From positions 496,001 through 560,000 of the forward strand of contig NC_007760.1 in the NCBI RefSeq assembly GCF_000013385.1: a DNA stretch of 64,000 nucleotides, in the 5' to 3' direction. How positions within the stretch are numbered: the stretch's first letter is position 1; each line of letters begins with the position of its first letter. The DNA is from Anaeromyxobacter dehalogenans 2CP-C. Lineage in GTDB: Bacteria; Myxococcota; Myxococcia; Myxococcales; Anaeromyxobacteraceae. The position numbers and the translations under genes were made by a program. Shown here piece after piece: positions 9,001 through 16,015 of the stretch. Below the pieces are notes generated by a model, which was not told where the DNA came from, did no database searches, and saw only the letters and a program-made list of their open reading frames with translations.

Positions 9001-9428
9001 CCGCGAACGGCCGCTGCGACCTGGCGCTCGCGCCGCTCGCGCGCGCCATCGAGCTCGCCCCGCGCGCCACCCGCCTGCGCGTCGAGCTGGGCGAGTGCCA
9101 GGGCCGGCTGGGCAAGCACGCCGAGGCGGTGCGGACGCTCCGCGCCGCGCAGCGGGCCGACCCGGCGGCGGCGCAGGTGCTGTACCCGCTCGCCCGGGAG
9201 GTGCACCAGGCGGAGGGGGTGCGCGCCGCGCTGCCGCTCTACGAGCGGGCCGTGCGCGACGACCCGAAGAACGCGATGCCGCACTACTTCCTCGGGTACG
9301 CGTACAAGGAGCGCGGCCAGCGCGAGCGCGCGGTCCAGGCGTTCCGCGCGTTCCTGGCGCTGAAGCCGGACGCGCCGGAGCGCCGCGACATCGAGGCGGA
9401 GATCGAGGACCTGGGCGGCGCGCGCTGA
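6009..9428 (+). CDS. Zinc-ribbon / GYF / single-TM / TPR protein, 1139 aa
   Basis: A large modular protein. Residues 1-35 form an MJ0042-type zinc ribbon with cysteines 5, 8, 28 and 31. Residues 40-240 are proline-, glycine- and acid-rich linker. Residues about 247-300 are a GYF-2 domain (YRVRRRSGKVFGPFTEAQI). Residues about 351-374 are one transmembrane helix (AGLAVAAVLAVGLGAGLTGH). The rest to residue 1139 is a superhelix of about twenty TPR-like repeats placed outside the cytoplasm. In Myxococcus the same zinc ribbon, linker, GYF, TM order occurs in GltJ of the gliding machinery; here the periplasmic part is TPR rather than TonB-like. ATG 6009 follows a short leader. The likely role, an inner-membrane scaffold with cytoplasmic signal-reading modules, is inference. 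Confidence 0.88.
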   Translation: MRVTCPHCNAAYKIDDARVTPAGVKVRCPRCHQSFPVRRPDEEGAAVPLPGGAAAAAGVPLPAPAAPPPAAATGIPLPPPPGTGSIPLPPPDPAPGGEDSPFAFGPAPEAPSPFALGPAQEPEPAFTGASGARAPVELPGPAAADDAPLGFGEVDFPEPPAAPPPGATPERFDAGPAPVDDADIVVDEPGEPDPFVAAASEPAFDAAPAGGPAFGGPSGAARAGASEELEMLFGEGARPADAAAGDGYRVRRRSGKVFGPFTEAQIAEMLAKGELLGNEDVSADGATFEALSAVPAFAAELERLAAQEAAHAPPPAAARPPGAQPFGDRMAAAKVVEGEREPLARRLAKPLAAGLAVAAVLAVGLGAGLTGHGWFFTGHLRRGDSKVAVQKLAGARAALARGDHASERSALDLAAQAVAADAGSAEAAALHAMAVAALERRHAAPRPALDQARRAAEALERDDPGSLPALEARLAVALATTPGAGTAAAETALAAALAKARPDPQAFALLGEAALARGDAVKAAAAFQRLGGLEQGPRAPMGLARAALLRGKPEEARSVLEKVAAADAAYLPARLELAALAEAAGDVDGARTQLAPVLADAAQPRLAPLERARARMVEAALLDRSAATAADAEKALLAALEADPRLAAARAALVRQRLRRGDAAGAVAASDPVAAEAASDPALAAARVRALALAGRALDAARLADQALGVAPGTPALLVAKAVALSAAGKPQEAAAAYAEALARDAGAVEPRVALGRLALARGDLPAAREALAQAVEKGPRDPAAHAALGELRAAEGDAAGAEAAFRAALALDAEHAAAVLGLARLAQARGDVAGARAGLVRALALEPRSAEAQLALGTLEWSARDLEKADAALAAAVDLQPRNAAALTRLGAVKLERGDAEAAVKLLGAATSEAPGAADAQLWFGRALLARGETPAALVRLRKAVDLSPGAPEPRLQLGQALERSGALQEAIEAYQAAAAAAPALPDPHERTALLYTANGRCDLALAPLARAIELAPRATRLRVELGECQGRLGKHAEAVRTLRAAQRADPAAAQVLYPLAREVHQAEGVRAALPLYERAVRDDPKNAMPHYFLGYAYKERGQRERAVQAFRAFLALKPDAPERRDIEAEIEDLGGAR

Positions 9429-9471
9429 CCCGCGCCGCCCGGACGGGGCGGGCCCGCCCGCGACGCCGTCG

Positions 9472-9500
9472 TTGACAGCCGCGACGGTCCGCTCTAGGGA
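9472..9500 (+). promoter_or_regulatory. Sigma-70-type promoter for the marR-tolC operon
   Basis: A perfect -35 hexamer TTGACA (9472-9477), a 17-base spacer, and TAGGGA (9495-9500) in the -10 position. Transcription would begin about 9507, only a few bases before the ATG at 9510, so the message would be leaderless or nearly so. Confidence 0.6.
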
Positions 9501-9502
9501 TG

Positions 9503-9517
9503 CTCCGCAATGCGGAG
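9503..9517. promoter_or_regulatory. Palindromic operator candidate over the marR start codon
   Basis: CTCCGCA-A-TGCGGAG is a perfect 7-base inverted repeat around the first base of the ATG. It overlaps the expected transcription start, the usual place for autoregulation by a MarR dimer. Confidence 0.6.
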
Positions 9518-10052
9518 TACCCCCGCCCGCTCCGGCCCCGCCGCCGACGCCCGCCGCGTCCGCGAGCTGCTGGTCCGCCTGTCGCGGCACGGCTCGCTCC
9601 GCGATCCCATCGGCGGCAGCGGCCACGGGCTCGATCTCTCCCCGGTGCAGGTGCACGCGCTGCTCTGGCTCGGCATGGGCGGCGCGCTCACCATGGGTGA
9701 GCTGGCGCGGCACGTGGCCGTGACCGAGAAGACCATCACCGGCGTGGTGGACCGGCTGGAGCGGGACGAGCTGGTGCAGCGGGCGCGGAGCCGCGACGAC
9801 CGCCGGGTGGTGCGGGTCTCGCTCGCCGCGCGCGGCGAGGCGGCCTGGCGCGCGCTCGACGCGGAGATCTCGGCGCGGCTGGAGGGCCTGCTCGCGCTGC
9901 TCGAGCCGCGCGACCGGCGGGACCTGGTCCGCATCCTGGCGCGCCTCGACGAGCGGCTCCGGCCGGCGGCGGACGCCGCGCCCGGACCGGCGCGCGCGCG
10001 GGCGGCCCGCGGTGCCGGCGGAAGGCAACACGAACGGCGGGAGGACGCATGA
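9510..10052 (+). CDS. MarR family transcriptional regulator
   Basis: Dimeric winged-helix DNA-binding regulator, 180 residues. The helix-turn-helix and wing are clear: TMGELARHVAVTEKTITGVVDRLERDELV followed by the wing RARSRDDRRVVRVSL, the classic MarR DxRxxxVxL signature (residues about 65-110). The last 30 residues are alanine/arginine-rich and probably disordered. It overlaps the following tolC-type gene by 4 bases (ATGA), so the pair forms one operon. A strong promoter and a palindrome lie at its start, which supports autoregulation and control of the efflux gene in response to a small ligand. Confidence 0.92.
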   Translation: MRSTPARSGPAADARRVRELLVRLSRHGSLRDPIGGSGHGLDLSPVQVHALLWLGMGGALTMGELARHVAVTEKTITGVVDRLERDELVQRARSRDDRRVVRVSLAARGEAAWRALDAEISARLEGLLALLEPRDRRDLVRILARLDERLRPAADAAPGPARARAARGAGGRQHERREDA

Positions 10053-11416
10053 ACGCACTGATCACCGCGGCGCTGGCGCTGGCGCTGGCGCAGGCACCCG
10101 AGACCCCTTCGACGCCCACGTCCCCGCCCGCGCCCGAGGGCGCGCCGGCCGCCGCCCCCGGGCAGCCCGCGCCGGGCGCGCTGCCCGTGCTCACGCTCGA
10201 CGACGCGCTCGCCACCGCCGCCGCGCAGAACCTGGATCTCAAGGCCGCGCAGGCGCGGCTGCGCCAGGCGGACGAGCTCTCCTGGAAGGCGTGGTCGGGC
10301 TACCTGCCGCAGGTCACCGCCAGCGGCACCTACACGCGCAACGAGACCGAGGCGGTCCTGCCGGCCGGCTCGCTCGGGCCCGGCTCGCCGAAGATCACCA
10401 TCCAGGCGCAGGACCAGCTGAACGGGCTCGTCGAGGCGACGCAGGCGCTGCTCGCGCCGCAGCTCCTCTTCGCCATCCCCAACGCGAACCGCGGCGAGGA
10501 GATCGCCCGGCTGAACGTGGAGACGGCGCGGCGCGAGGTGCTGTTCGGCGTGGCGCAGGCGTACTACGGCGCGGCGTCGCTGCGGCGGGCCATGGAGGTG
10601 TCCGAGCGGCTGCTCGAGATCGCGGCGCGGCAGGAGAAGGACGCGCGCGTGCGCTACCAGGCCGGCGCCATCGCGAAGGTGGGCCTGCTGCGCGCCGAGA
10701 TCGACCGGGCCCGCGCCGAGCAGGACGTGAAGCGCTCGCAGAACGCGTTCGCCTCCGCGCGCATCGCGCTCGCGACGCTGCTCGACCGGCGGCCGGACTT
10801 CGACGTGGTCGATCCGCCCGAGCCGGTGCTGGCCGGCGACGCGGACGCGCTGGTCGCGGCGGCGCTGCGGGACCGGCCCGACGTGCAGGCGGCGCGCGTG
10901 AACGTGGAGCTGCAGCGCGGCGTCCGGAACCAGGCGGTGGCGCGCTACCTGCCCAACCTGGGCGCGTTCGGCCGCTACACGCTGGCGAACGAGGCCGGCT
11001 TCACCGGCACGAACCACGCCTGGGCCGCCGGCCTGGCGCTGCAGTGGAAGGTGCTCGACGGCGGCCTGCGCGAGTCGGACATCCGCGAGGCGAACGCGAA
11101 GATCGACGAGGCGAACGCGTCGAGCGCGAGCGCCGAGCTGAAGGCGCGGCAGGAGGTGGAGCAGGCCTACCTCGACATGGAGAGCGCCCGCGCCAACGCC
11201 GCCAAGGCGAAGGAGCAGCGCGACCTCGCCGCGGAGAACCAGCGCCTGGTGGACGTCGCCTTCCGGGCCGGCACCGCCACCGCGGTGGAGCAGGCGGACG
11301 CGACCGCCCAGCTCCGCACCGCGGAGGTCGGCCAGATCACCGAGTCGCTCACCGCCCAGCTCGCGGCGCTGCGGGTGCTGAAGGCGGCCGGCGCGTTCCA
11401 CCCGACCCGGCGGTAG
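10049..11416 (+). CDS. TolC-family outer-membrane efflux protein
   Basis: Outer-membrane channel of a tripartite exporter, 455 residues. A short signal peptide (MNALITAALALALAQA) precedes a proline/alanine linker. Then come two structural repeats of long helices: LTLDDALATAAAQNLDLKAA starts the first and DALVAAALRDRPDVQAARVNVE the second, both standard TolC/OEP landmarks. The start overlaps the marR stop by 4 bases. No inner-membrane pump or membrane-fusion gene follows, so its partner must be encoded elsewhere, or this operon tunes a shared channel. Confidence 0.92.
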   Translation: MNALITAALALALAQAPETPSTPTSPPAPEGAPAAAPGQPAPGALPVLTLDDALATAAAQNLDLKAAQARLRQADELSWKAWSGYLPQVTASGTYTRNETEAVLPAGSLGPGSPKITIQAQDQLNGLVEATQALLAPQLLFAIPNANRGEEIARLNVETARREVLFGVAQAYYGAASLRRAMEVSERLLEIAARQEKDARVRYQAGAIAKVGLLRAEIDRARAEQDVKRSQNAFASARIALATLLDRRPDFDVVDPPEPVLAGDADALVAAALRDRPDVQAARVNVELQRGVRNQAVARYLPNLGAFGRYTLANEAGFTGTNHAWAAGLALQWKVLDGGLRESDIREANAKIDEANASSASAELKARQEVEQAYLDMESARANAAKAKEQRDLAAENQRLVDVAFRAGTATAVEQADATAQLRTAEVGQITESLTAQLAALRVLKAAGAFHPTRR

Positions 11417-11419
11417 CCT

Positions 11420-11600
11420 CCCTCGACTCCGCGCCGCGCAGGTGAACGGTCCGCTCACCCTGAGCGTCCCTCGACTCCGCGCCGCGCAGGTGAACGGTCC
11501 GCTCACCCTGAGCGTAGGCGAGCCGAAGGCTCGCCGGAGTCGAAGGGTCGGGATGAGCGCCGGAGTCGAAGGGTCGGGACGAGCGGGCGGAGCCGAAGGG
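11420..11600. repeat. Intergenic palindromic repeat, family A, copy 2 (with internal duplication)
   Basis: Fills the gap between the tolC-type gene and the convergent GAF gene. A 48-base unit beginning CCCTCGACTCCGCGCC and ending CTCACCCTGAGCGT occurs twice in tandem (11420 and 11468). It is followed by the hairpin GGCGAGCC-gaa-GGCTCGCC (11517-11535) and by CGGAGTCGAAGGG at 11535 and 11561. Composition and order match the copy at 3323. It may also act as the terminator between the two converging genes. Confidence 0.85.
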
Positions 11601-12872
11601 CTACCGCGCCTCGTCGCGGAGCCGGGCGCGCTCCAGCGCCTGCGCCACGATCTGCGCCACCGTGAGCACGAAGCGCTTCTCGTCCGCGTCGAGGTCGCGC
11701 GGGTGCGGGAACCCGAGGCCCAGCGCGCCGACCGTGCGGCCGTCGCAGCGGAGCGGCACCGCCGCCCAGGCGCGGTCGCCCACCCGGAGCGCCAGCTCGG
11801 CGGCGTTGGGGTAGGAGTGCGCCAGCGCCTCCGGGCTGGAGACCCAGATGGCGGTCTGGATGCGGTAGGCCTCGGCGAGCAGCGCCGGCGCGTCGGCCCG
11901 CAGCTCGCGCAGGTCGATCGTCAGGTCGTCGGCCCAGCCCTGGCAGTGCAGCACCTCGAGCACGCTCGCGCCGGGCGCCGCGCGGACCACCATCGCGGTG
12001 GCCGGCTCCAGCACCGAGAGCCCGTTCTCCACCGCCACCCGCGCGATGGCCTGCGGCGCGAGCACCGACGCCAGGCTGGCCGAGACCGACTCGATCCGGC
12101 GCAGCCGCAGCACCCCGCGCTGCGCCTCCACGCGATCGTGCCGCTCGCGGTCCGCCTCCTCCAGCGCGGCCCCGCGCCCGGCCTTCTCGGCCTGGTACCA
12201 GCGGGCGTTGTCGAGCGCGAGCGCGGCCGGCTCGGCCAGCGCCTCGGCGAACACCATGTCGGCCTCGTCGAGGCCCGGGAGCATGTTCGAGCGGATGAGC
12301 GTGATGGACCCGATGACCCGGTCGCGCGCGACGAGCGGGACCGACAGCAGCGAGTTGGGCTTGATGGCGCGCAGCACCGCCAGGTGGCGCTCGCCGTGGG
12401 TGGCCCACTCCATCACCTCGGTCGTCACCTGCCGGAACAAGCGCGGGGCGCGGTCGCGGATGGTCTGCGCGCCGGGGGTGGCCCAGCCCGGCCCGAACGC
12501 GATCGAGCGCATCTCCTGGGCGAGCGGCGCCTTGGCCGGATCCCCGTGCGCGACCTCCACGCGGCGCGGGATCCCGTCCCCGTCGATGAGGTCCACGAAG
12601 CACCAGTCGGCGAACTTCGGCACCACCGCCGAGACCAGCACGCGGAGCGTCTGCCGGAAGTCGAGCGCCGCCTGCAGGAACGCGCGCTCGATGGGGATCT
12701 CCCGCTCGCGCCTGCCCTCGGCCAGCGCGCGCTCGGCGCGCTGCGCCTGCGTGAGGCTCGCCAGATCCGCCGGCGCAGGAGACGGCTCGTCGGCCACCGC
12801 CGGGACGTGGATCACCCCGCCAGCGTGGCCCGTCCCGCCCATCGCCGCCGCCCGCGCGTCGTGAGACCGCAT
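11601..12872 (-). CDS. Tandem GAF-domain protein without output domain
   Basis: 423 residues. After a disordered N-terminus and a short helix, residues about 65-215 form one GAF domain (DWCFVDLIDGDG, LLSVPLVARDRVIGSITLIRS). Residues about 265-420 form a second (ATAMVVRAAPG, AAVPLRCDGRTVGALGLGFP). A helix rich in Arg/Glu/Ala joins them. There is no kinase, GGDEF, HTH or phosphatase domain, so it probably senses a small molecule or light-type chromophore and signals through a partner. The FHA-GGDEF gene immediately upstream on the same strand is the obvious candidate partner. ATG 12872 has GGAGG ten bases upstream. Confidence 0.85.
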   Translation of the reverse strand: MRSHDARAAAMGGTGHAGGVIHVPAVADEPSPAPADLASLTQAQRAERALAEGRREREIPIERAFLQAALDFRQTLRVLVSAVVPKFADWCFVDLIDGDGIPRRVEVAHGDPAKAPLAQEMRSIAFGPGWATPGAQTIRDRAPRLFRQVTTEVMEWATHGERHLAVLRAIKPNSLLSVPLVARDRVIGSITLIRSNMLPGLDEADMVFAEALAEPAALALDNARWYQAEKAGRGAALEEADRERHDRVEAQRGVLRLRRIESVSASLASVLAPQAIARVAVENGLSVLEPATAMVVRAAPGASVLEVLHCQGWADDLTIDLRELRADAPALLAEAYRIQTAIWVSSPEALAHSYPNAAELALRVGDRAWAAVPLRCDGRTVGALGLGFPHPRDLDADEKRFVLTVAQIVAQALERARLRDEAR

Positions 12873-12912
12873 GATCTGGATGCCTCCGGCTCGCCGCCGC
12901 CCGGAGCCGTCG

Positions 12913-12938
12913 GGCGGCGCCGCTGAGCGGGCGCCGCC
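12913..12938. terminator. GC-rich hairpin between the two minus-strand signalling genes
   Basis: GGCGGCGCC (12913-12921), 8-base loop, GGCGCCGCC (12930-12938): a perfect 9-bp stem with no T-run. It lies after the FHA-GGDEF gene and before the GAF gene and may reduce read-through between them. Confidence 0.4.
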
Positions 12939-12990
12939 GGGCTCGCCGGGGAGCGGACCGGCGCGAGGATCGCAGGCCCTCCCCCCAGCG

Positions 12991-14007
12991 TCAAGGCGCC
13001 GCGCCGCCGCGCGTCATGGCCGCTTGCGCGGGATCAGGCCGCCCCTCCGCGGGCGCCATCGGGATCGCCACCACGGTGTTCCGGCCCGCCTGCTTCGCGA
13101 GCTGGAGCGCCCGCCCGGCCGACTCCATCACCTCGCGCTGCGTGCGCCCCTCGGCGACCTCCGCCACGCCCACCGAGACCTTCACGCCGATGGAGGCCGC
13201 CTCGCCGCCGCCCTCCGGCTGCCAGGCGCAGCGGCTCCGCGCCACCGCGCGCCGGATGCGCTCGCCGAGCGCCCGCCCGCCCGCGAGCGTCGTCTCGCGC
13301 GCGATCACGGCGAACGACGCGCCGCCGGCGCGCGCCAGCACGTCCTCGCGGCGGAGCGCGCCGCGGAGCACGAACGCGACCATCTTCAGCGCCTCGTCGC
13401 CGGCGGCCTGGCCGTGCGCCTCGTTCACGGCGCGGAACCGGTCCACGTCCACCAGCAGCACCGACATGGACCGGCCGTGCCGCTGCGCCGCGGCGAGCTC
13501 GGCGGCGAGCCGGTCGTCGAGGTGGCGGCGGTTGAACACGCCGGTGAGGGGATCGAGCAGCGCGATCTCGGCGAGCTTCATCTGCCAGCGCGCCTCGAGC
13601 TCGTCGGCCCAGGCGAACTTGAGCACGGTCGCGCCGCCCAGGCTCACCCGGCCGCCGTCGGCGAGCCGCACCTCGCCCTCGGCGCGCGCGCCGTCCACGT
13701 AGGTGCCGTTCGCGCTGCCGAGGTCGCGCAGCACCGCGCCCTCGCCCTCGACGCGGATGGCCGCGTGGCGGCGCGACACCCCGTCGTCGCGGATGGGGAG
13801 ATCGCAGTCGTCGCGCCGGCCGATGACGAGCTCGCGGTCGGGGGCGAGCGGGTAGATCTCCCCGAGCTGCGGGCCCGCCAGCACCAGGAGGAACGCGTGG
13901 CGCCGCCCCGCCGCGCACGGCGTGCTCGGCAACGTCGTCCAGGTGCGCTCGCTCCTCTGCTCGACCGGCAAGTGGCCTCCCGCGCCGGGGGCGGATTCTA
14001 CCCGCAC
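12991..14007 (-). CDS. FHA domain plus degenerate GGDEF domain protein
   Basis: 338 residues. The FHA domain (about 35-135) has the phosphothreonine-binding landmarks GRRDDCD, DDGVSRRHA and DLGSANGTYVDG. The GGDEF domain (about 145-310) has the LDPLTGVFNRR and VDVDRF elements, but the catalytic signature reads GGASF (228-232) instead of GG[D/E]EF, so diguanylate cyclase activity is unlikely. The c-di-GMP inhibitory-site motif RxxD is kept as RRED (219-222), exactly five residues before GGASF. This combination, a dead active site with an intact I-site, is known from c-di-GMP receptors such as myxobacterial SgmT. GTG start at 14007. It lies directly upstream of the GAF-GAF gene. Confidence 0.9.
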   Translation of the reverse strand: MRVESAPGAGGHLPVEQRSERTWTTLPSTPCAAGRRHAFLLVLAGPQLGEIYPLAPDRELVIGRRDDCDLPIRDDGVSRRHAAIRVEGEGAVLRDLGSANGTYVDGARAEGEVRLADGGRVSLGGATVLKFAWADELEARWQMKLAEIALLDPLTGVFNRRHLDDRLAAELAAAQRHGRSMSVLLVDVDRFRAVNEAHGQAAGDEALKMVAFVLRGALRREDVLARAGGASFAVIARETTLAGGRALGERIRRAVARSRCAWQPEGGGEAASIGVKVSVGVAEVAEGRTQREVMESAGRALQLAKQAGRNTVVAIPMAPAEGRPDPAQAAMTRGGAAP

Positions 14008-14040
14008 GCGGGTCCTCCCCCCGCGTCCCTTGGCCGCGGG

Positions 14041-14062
14041 TTGAACGGACGCTCACCCTGCG
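14041..14062. repeat. Remnant half-copy of repeat family A
   Basis: TTGAACGGACGCTCACCCTG matches the inner arm of family A (TGAACGGTCCGCTCACCCTGAGCG at 11441 onward) but lacks the hairpin and the outer arms. It lies just upstream of the DUF72 gene. Confidence 0.5.
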
Positions 14063-14075
14063 TTACGCGTCCGGC

Positions 14076-14972
14076 GTGATCCGCTACGGGCCGGCGGGCT
14101 GGGAGTACCGGGACTGGGCCGGCGTGGTCTACCCGCCGGGCGAGGGCAAGCGCTTCGATCGCCTGGCGTATCTGGCGCGCTGGTTCTCGACCGTGGAGGT
14201 GGACGCGACGTTCTACCGACCGTTCCCGGCGCCCGTGGCGGCGCGCTGGTGCGAGCGGGTGCGCGAGGTCCCCACCTTCCGCTTCGGCGCGAAGATCTGG
14301 CGGCGGTTCACGCACGAGCGCGAGGCGTACGGCGCCGAGGACGTCGCCCAGGCGCGGGCGGCGCTCGACCGGCTGCACGAGGAGGGCAGGCTCGGCGCGG
14401 CGCTCCTCCAGTTCCCGTGGTCGTTCAAGCGGAGCGAGGCGTCGGAGGAGTGGCTGCGCGGGCTGTTCCGCGCGTTCGCCGGCCTGCCGCTCGCGCTCGA
14501 GGTGCGCCACGCCTCGTGGGACGACCCGGAGGTCCTCGAGGAGCTGACCGCGGCGGGCGTGGCGCTCGTGAACGTGGACCAGCCGCGGTTCCAGCGGTCG
14601 CTCGCGCCGGCGGCGCGGGTCACGGCGCCGGTCGCCTACGTGCGCGTGCACGGCCGCAACTACCGCGACTGGTTCCGCAAGGGCGCGCCGCGCGACGCGC
14701 GCTACGACTACCTCTACGGCGCCGACGAGCTCGCGCCCTGGGCCGGGCGCATCGCCGAGATGGCGGCCTCGCCGCGCGCACCCGACGTGTACGTCGTCAC
14801 GAACAACCACTTCCGCGGCCAGGCGCCCGCGAACGCGAAGATGCTGGAGGCGATGGTGGAGCACCGCCGCGTGGCGGTGCCCCCGCCGCTCCTCGCCGCC
14901 TACGAGGCCGCGCTCGCGCCGTTCGCCGCGCCCGGGGACGGCGCCGGGAACTCGGCCACCACCGGCGCGTGA
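14076..14972 (+). CDS. DUF72 (YecE-like) family protein
   Basis: 298 residues of the TIM-barrel-like DUF72 family, whose biochemical role is not established. Family landmarks are GPAGWEYRDWAGVVYPP at the N-terminus, FSTVEVDATFYRPFP, LLQFPWSFKRS, LALEVRHASW, YVRVHGRN and the C-terminal VVTNNHFRGQAPANA. The GTG start at 14076 directly follows a repeat remnant and has no clear ribosome binding site. Its 3' end overlaps the convergent exonuclease gene by 73 bases. Confidence 0.9.
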   Translation: MIRYGPAGWEYRDWAGVVYPPGEGKRFDRLAYLARWFSTVEVDATFYRPFPAPVAARWCERVREVPTFRFGAKIWRRFTHEREAYGAEDVAQARAALDRLHEEGRLGAALLQFPWSFKRSEASEEWLRGLFRAFAGLPLALEVRHASWDDPEVLEELTAAGVALVNVDQPRFQRSLAPAARVTAPVAYVRVHGRNYRDWFRKGAPRDARYDYLYGADELAPWAGRIAEMAASPRAPDVYVVTNNHFRGQAPANAKMLEAMVEHRRVAVPPPLLAAYEAALAPFAAPGDGAGNSATTGA

Positions 14973-15688
14973 TCGCTCGTGCCGAAGTCGGCCAGCACCC
15001 GGCACCGCGTGGCGCTCGCCGCGAGCGGCGCGCTCGCCAGCACGTAGTCGATGCGCCAGCCGATGTTCCGCTGGCGCAGGTTGCGCCACGGCGCCCACCA
15101 GGTGAACAGCCCCTCGTTCGCGGGATCGAGCGCGCGGCCCACGTCCACCAGGCCGTGCGCCAGGATCCGCTCGAACAGCGCCCGCTCCTCCGGGAGCTGG
15201 CCGATCGCGCCCGCCTTTCGCTCCTTCGGGTGAACGTCCATGTCGGTGCGCGCGACGTTCAGGTCCCCGCAGAGCACCAGGGGACGCCCGGAGGCCTGCG
15301 CGTCGGCGGCGAACCGCTCCATCGCCTCGAGGAAGCGGAGCTTGGCCGCGAGGTCCTTGCCGCCGTTCGGCACGTAGATCGAGGCCACCGTGACGCCGCC
15401 CAGCTCGCAGGTGGCGACGCGCGTCTCGAGGTCGAACGGCGGGTGGACGAACGCCGGCCGCTCGGGTGCGATCGCCTTGCGCACCAGCAGCGCCACGCCG
15501 GAGTAGGCGGTCTCGCCGTGCCACAGGCACCAGTAGCCCTCGAGCTCGCACAGCGACGGAGGGACCTTCGACGGAGGCGCCTTGATCTCCTGCAGGCAGA
15601 CGACGTCGGGGCCCTCCCGGGCGATGAACTCGCCCACCTGCGCCTCGCGCGCGCGGATGCCGTTCACGTTCCAGGTGCCGATCTTCAC
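14900..15688 (-). CDS. xthA: Exodeoxyribonuclease III (AP endonuclease)
   Basis: DNA-repair nuclease that cuts 5' of abasic sites and trims 3' ends; 262 residues. All active-site motifs of the EEP family are present: WNVNGIRA, CLQEIK (metal-binding Glu), GDLNVA (Asp/Asn), RIDYVL, and the final SDHAPV (catalytic Asp-His). The GTG start at 15688 has a strong GGGAGGGG upstream. It is convergent with the DUF72 gene, and the last 73 bases are shared between strands. Confidence 0.96.
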   Translation of the reverse strand: MKIGTWNVNGIRAREAQVGEFIAREGPDVVCLQEIKAPPSKVPPSLCELEGYWCLWHGETAYSGVALLVRKAIAPERPAFVHPPFDLETRVATCELGGVTVASIYVPNGGKDLAAKLRFLEAMERFAADAQASGRPLVLCGDLNVARTDMDVHPKERKAGAIGQLPEERALFERILAHGLVDVGRALDPANEGLFTWWAPWRNLRQRNIGWRIDYVLASAPLAASATRCRVLADFGTSDHAPVVAEFPAPSPGAANGASAAS

Positions 15689-16015
15689 GCGGTCCCCTCC
15701 CGGCCTCCTGTCTAAGGGCCCGGCGGGCGGATGTCACCGGGCACGGGCGCGCTCCACCTGTGGCGGAGGGCGGCCGGGCGGGGCGGACAGCGCCGCCCAT
15801 TCGCGTAGAGCCCTGCTGCGGCGCACGCTGGCTGCCTGCGCCGGGCAGACTCGTCCCTGCGCTGCTCGACGTGCCTACGGGCACGCCTGCGCTGCTCGGT
15901 CCTCGTGTGCCCGGCTCGGCGACGCCATCGTGTGCCTCGCGACGGGCCCCACGCGAACGGGAGGCGCTATGAGATCCCGCCGCCGGACCTCGCCGCGCTT
16001 GATACACATGGAGGC
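15689..16015. other. Non-coding interval with a direct repeat around a small hairpin
   Basis: A 327-base divergent interval between xthA and the phosphatase/glycohydrolase fusion. It has no convincing gene. The sequence CCTGCGCTGCTCG occurs at 15856-15868 and again at 15886-15898, on either side of a small inverted repeat GTGCC...GGCAC (15871-15883). No standard promoter could be identified with confidence. Confidence 0.4.

Noticed and set aside
5880-10058. Very long open frame (over 1300 codons) on the minus strand opposite the TPR gene and marR
   Set aside because: Arg/Ala/Gly-rich shadow caused by extreme GC at third positions; no domain, and the plus-strand genes have full domain support.
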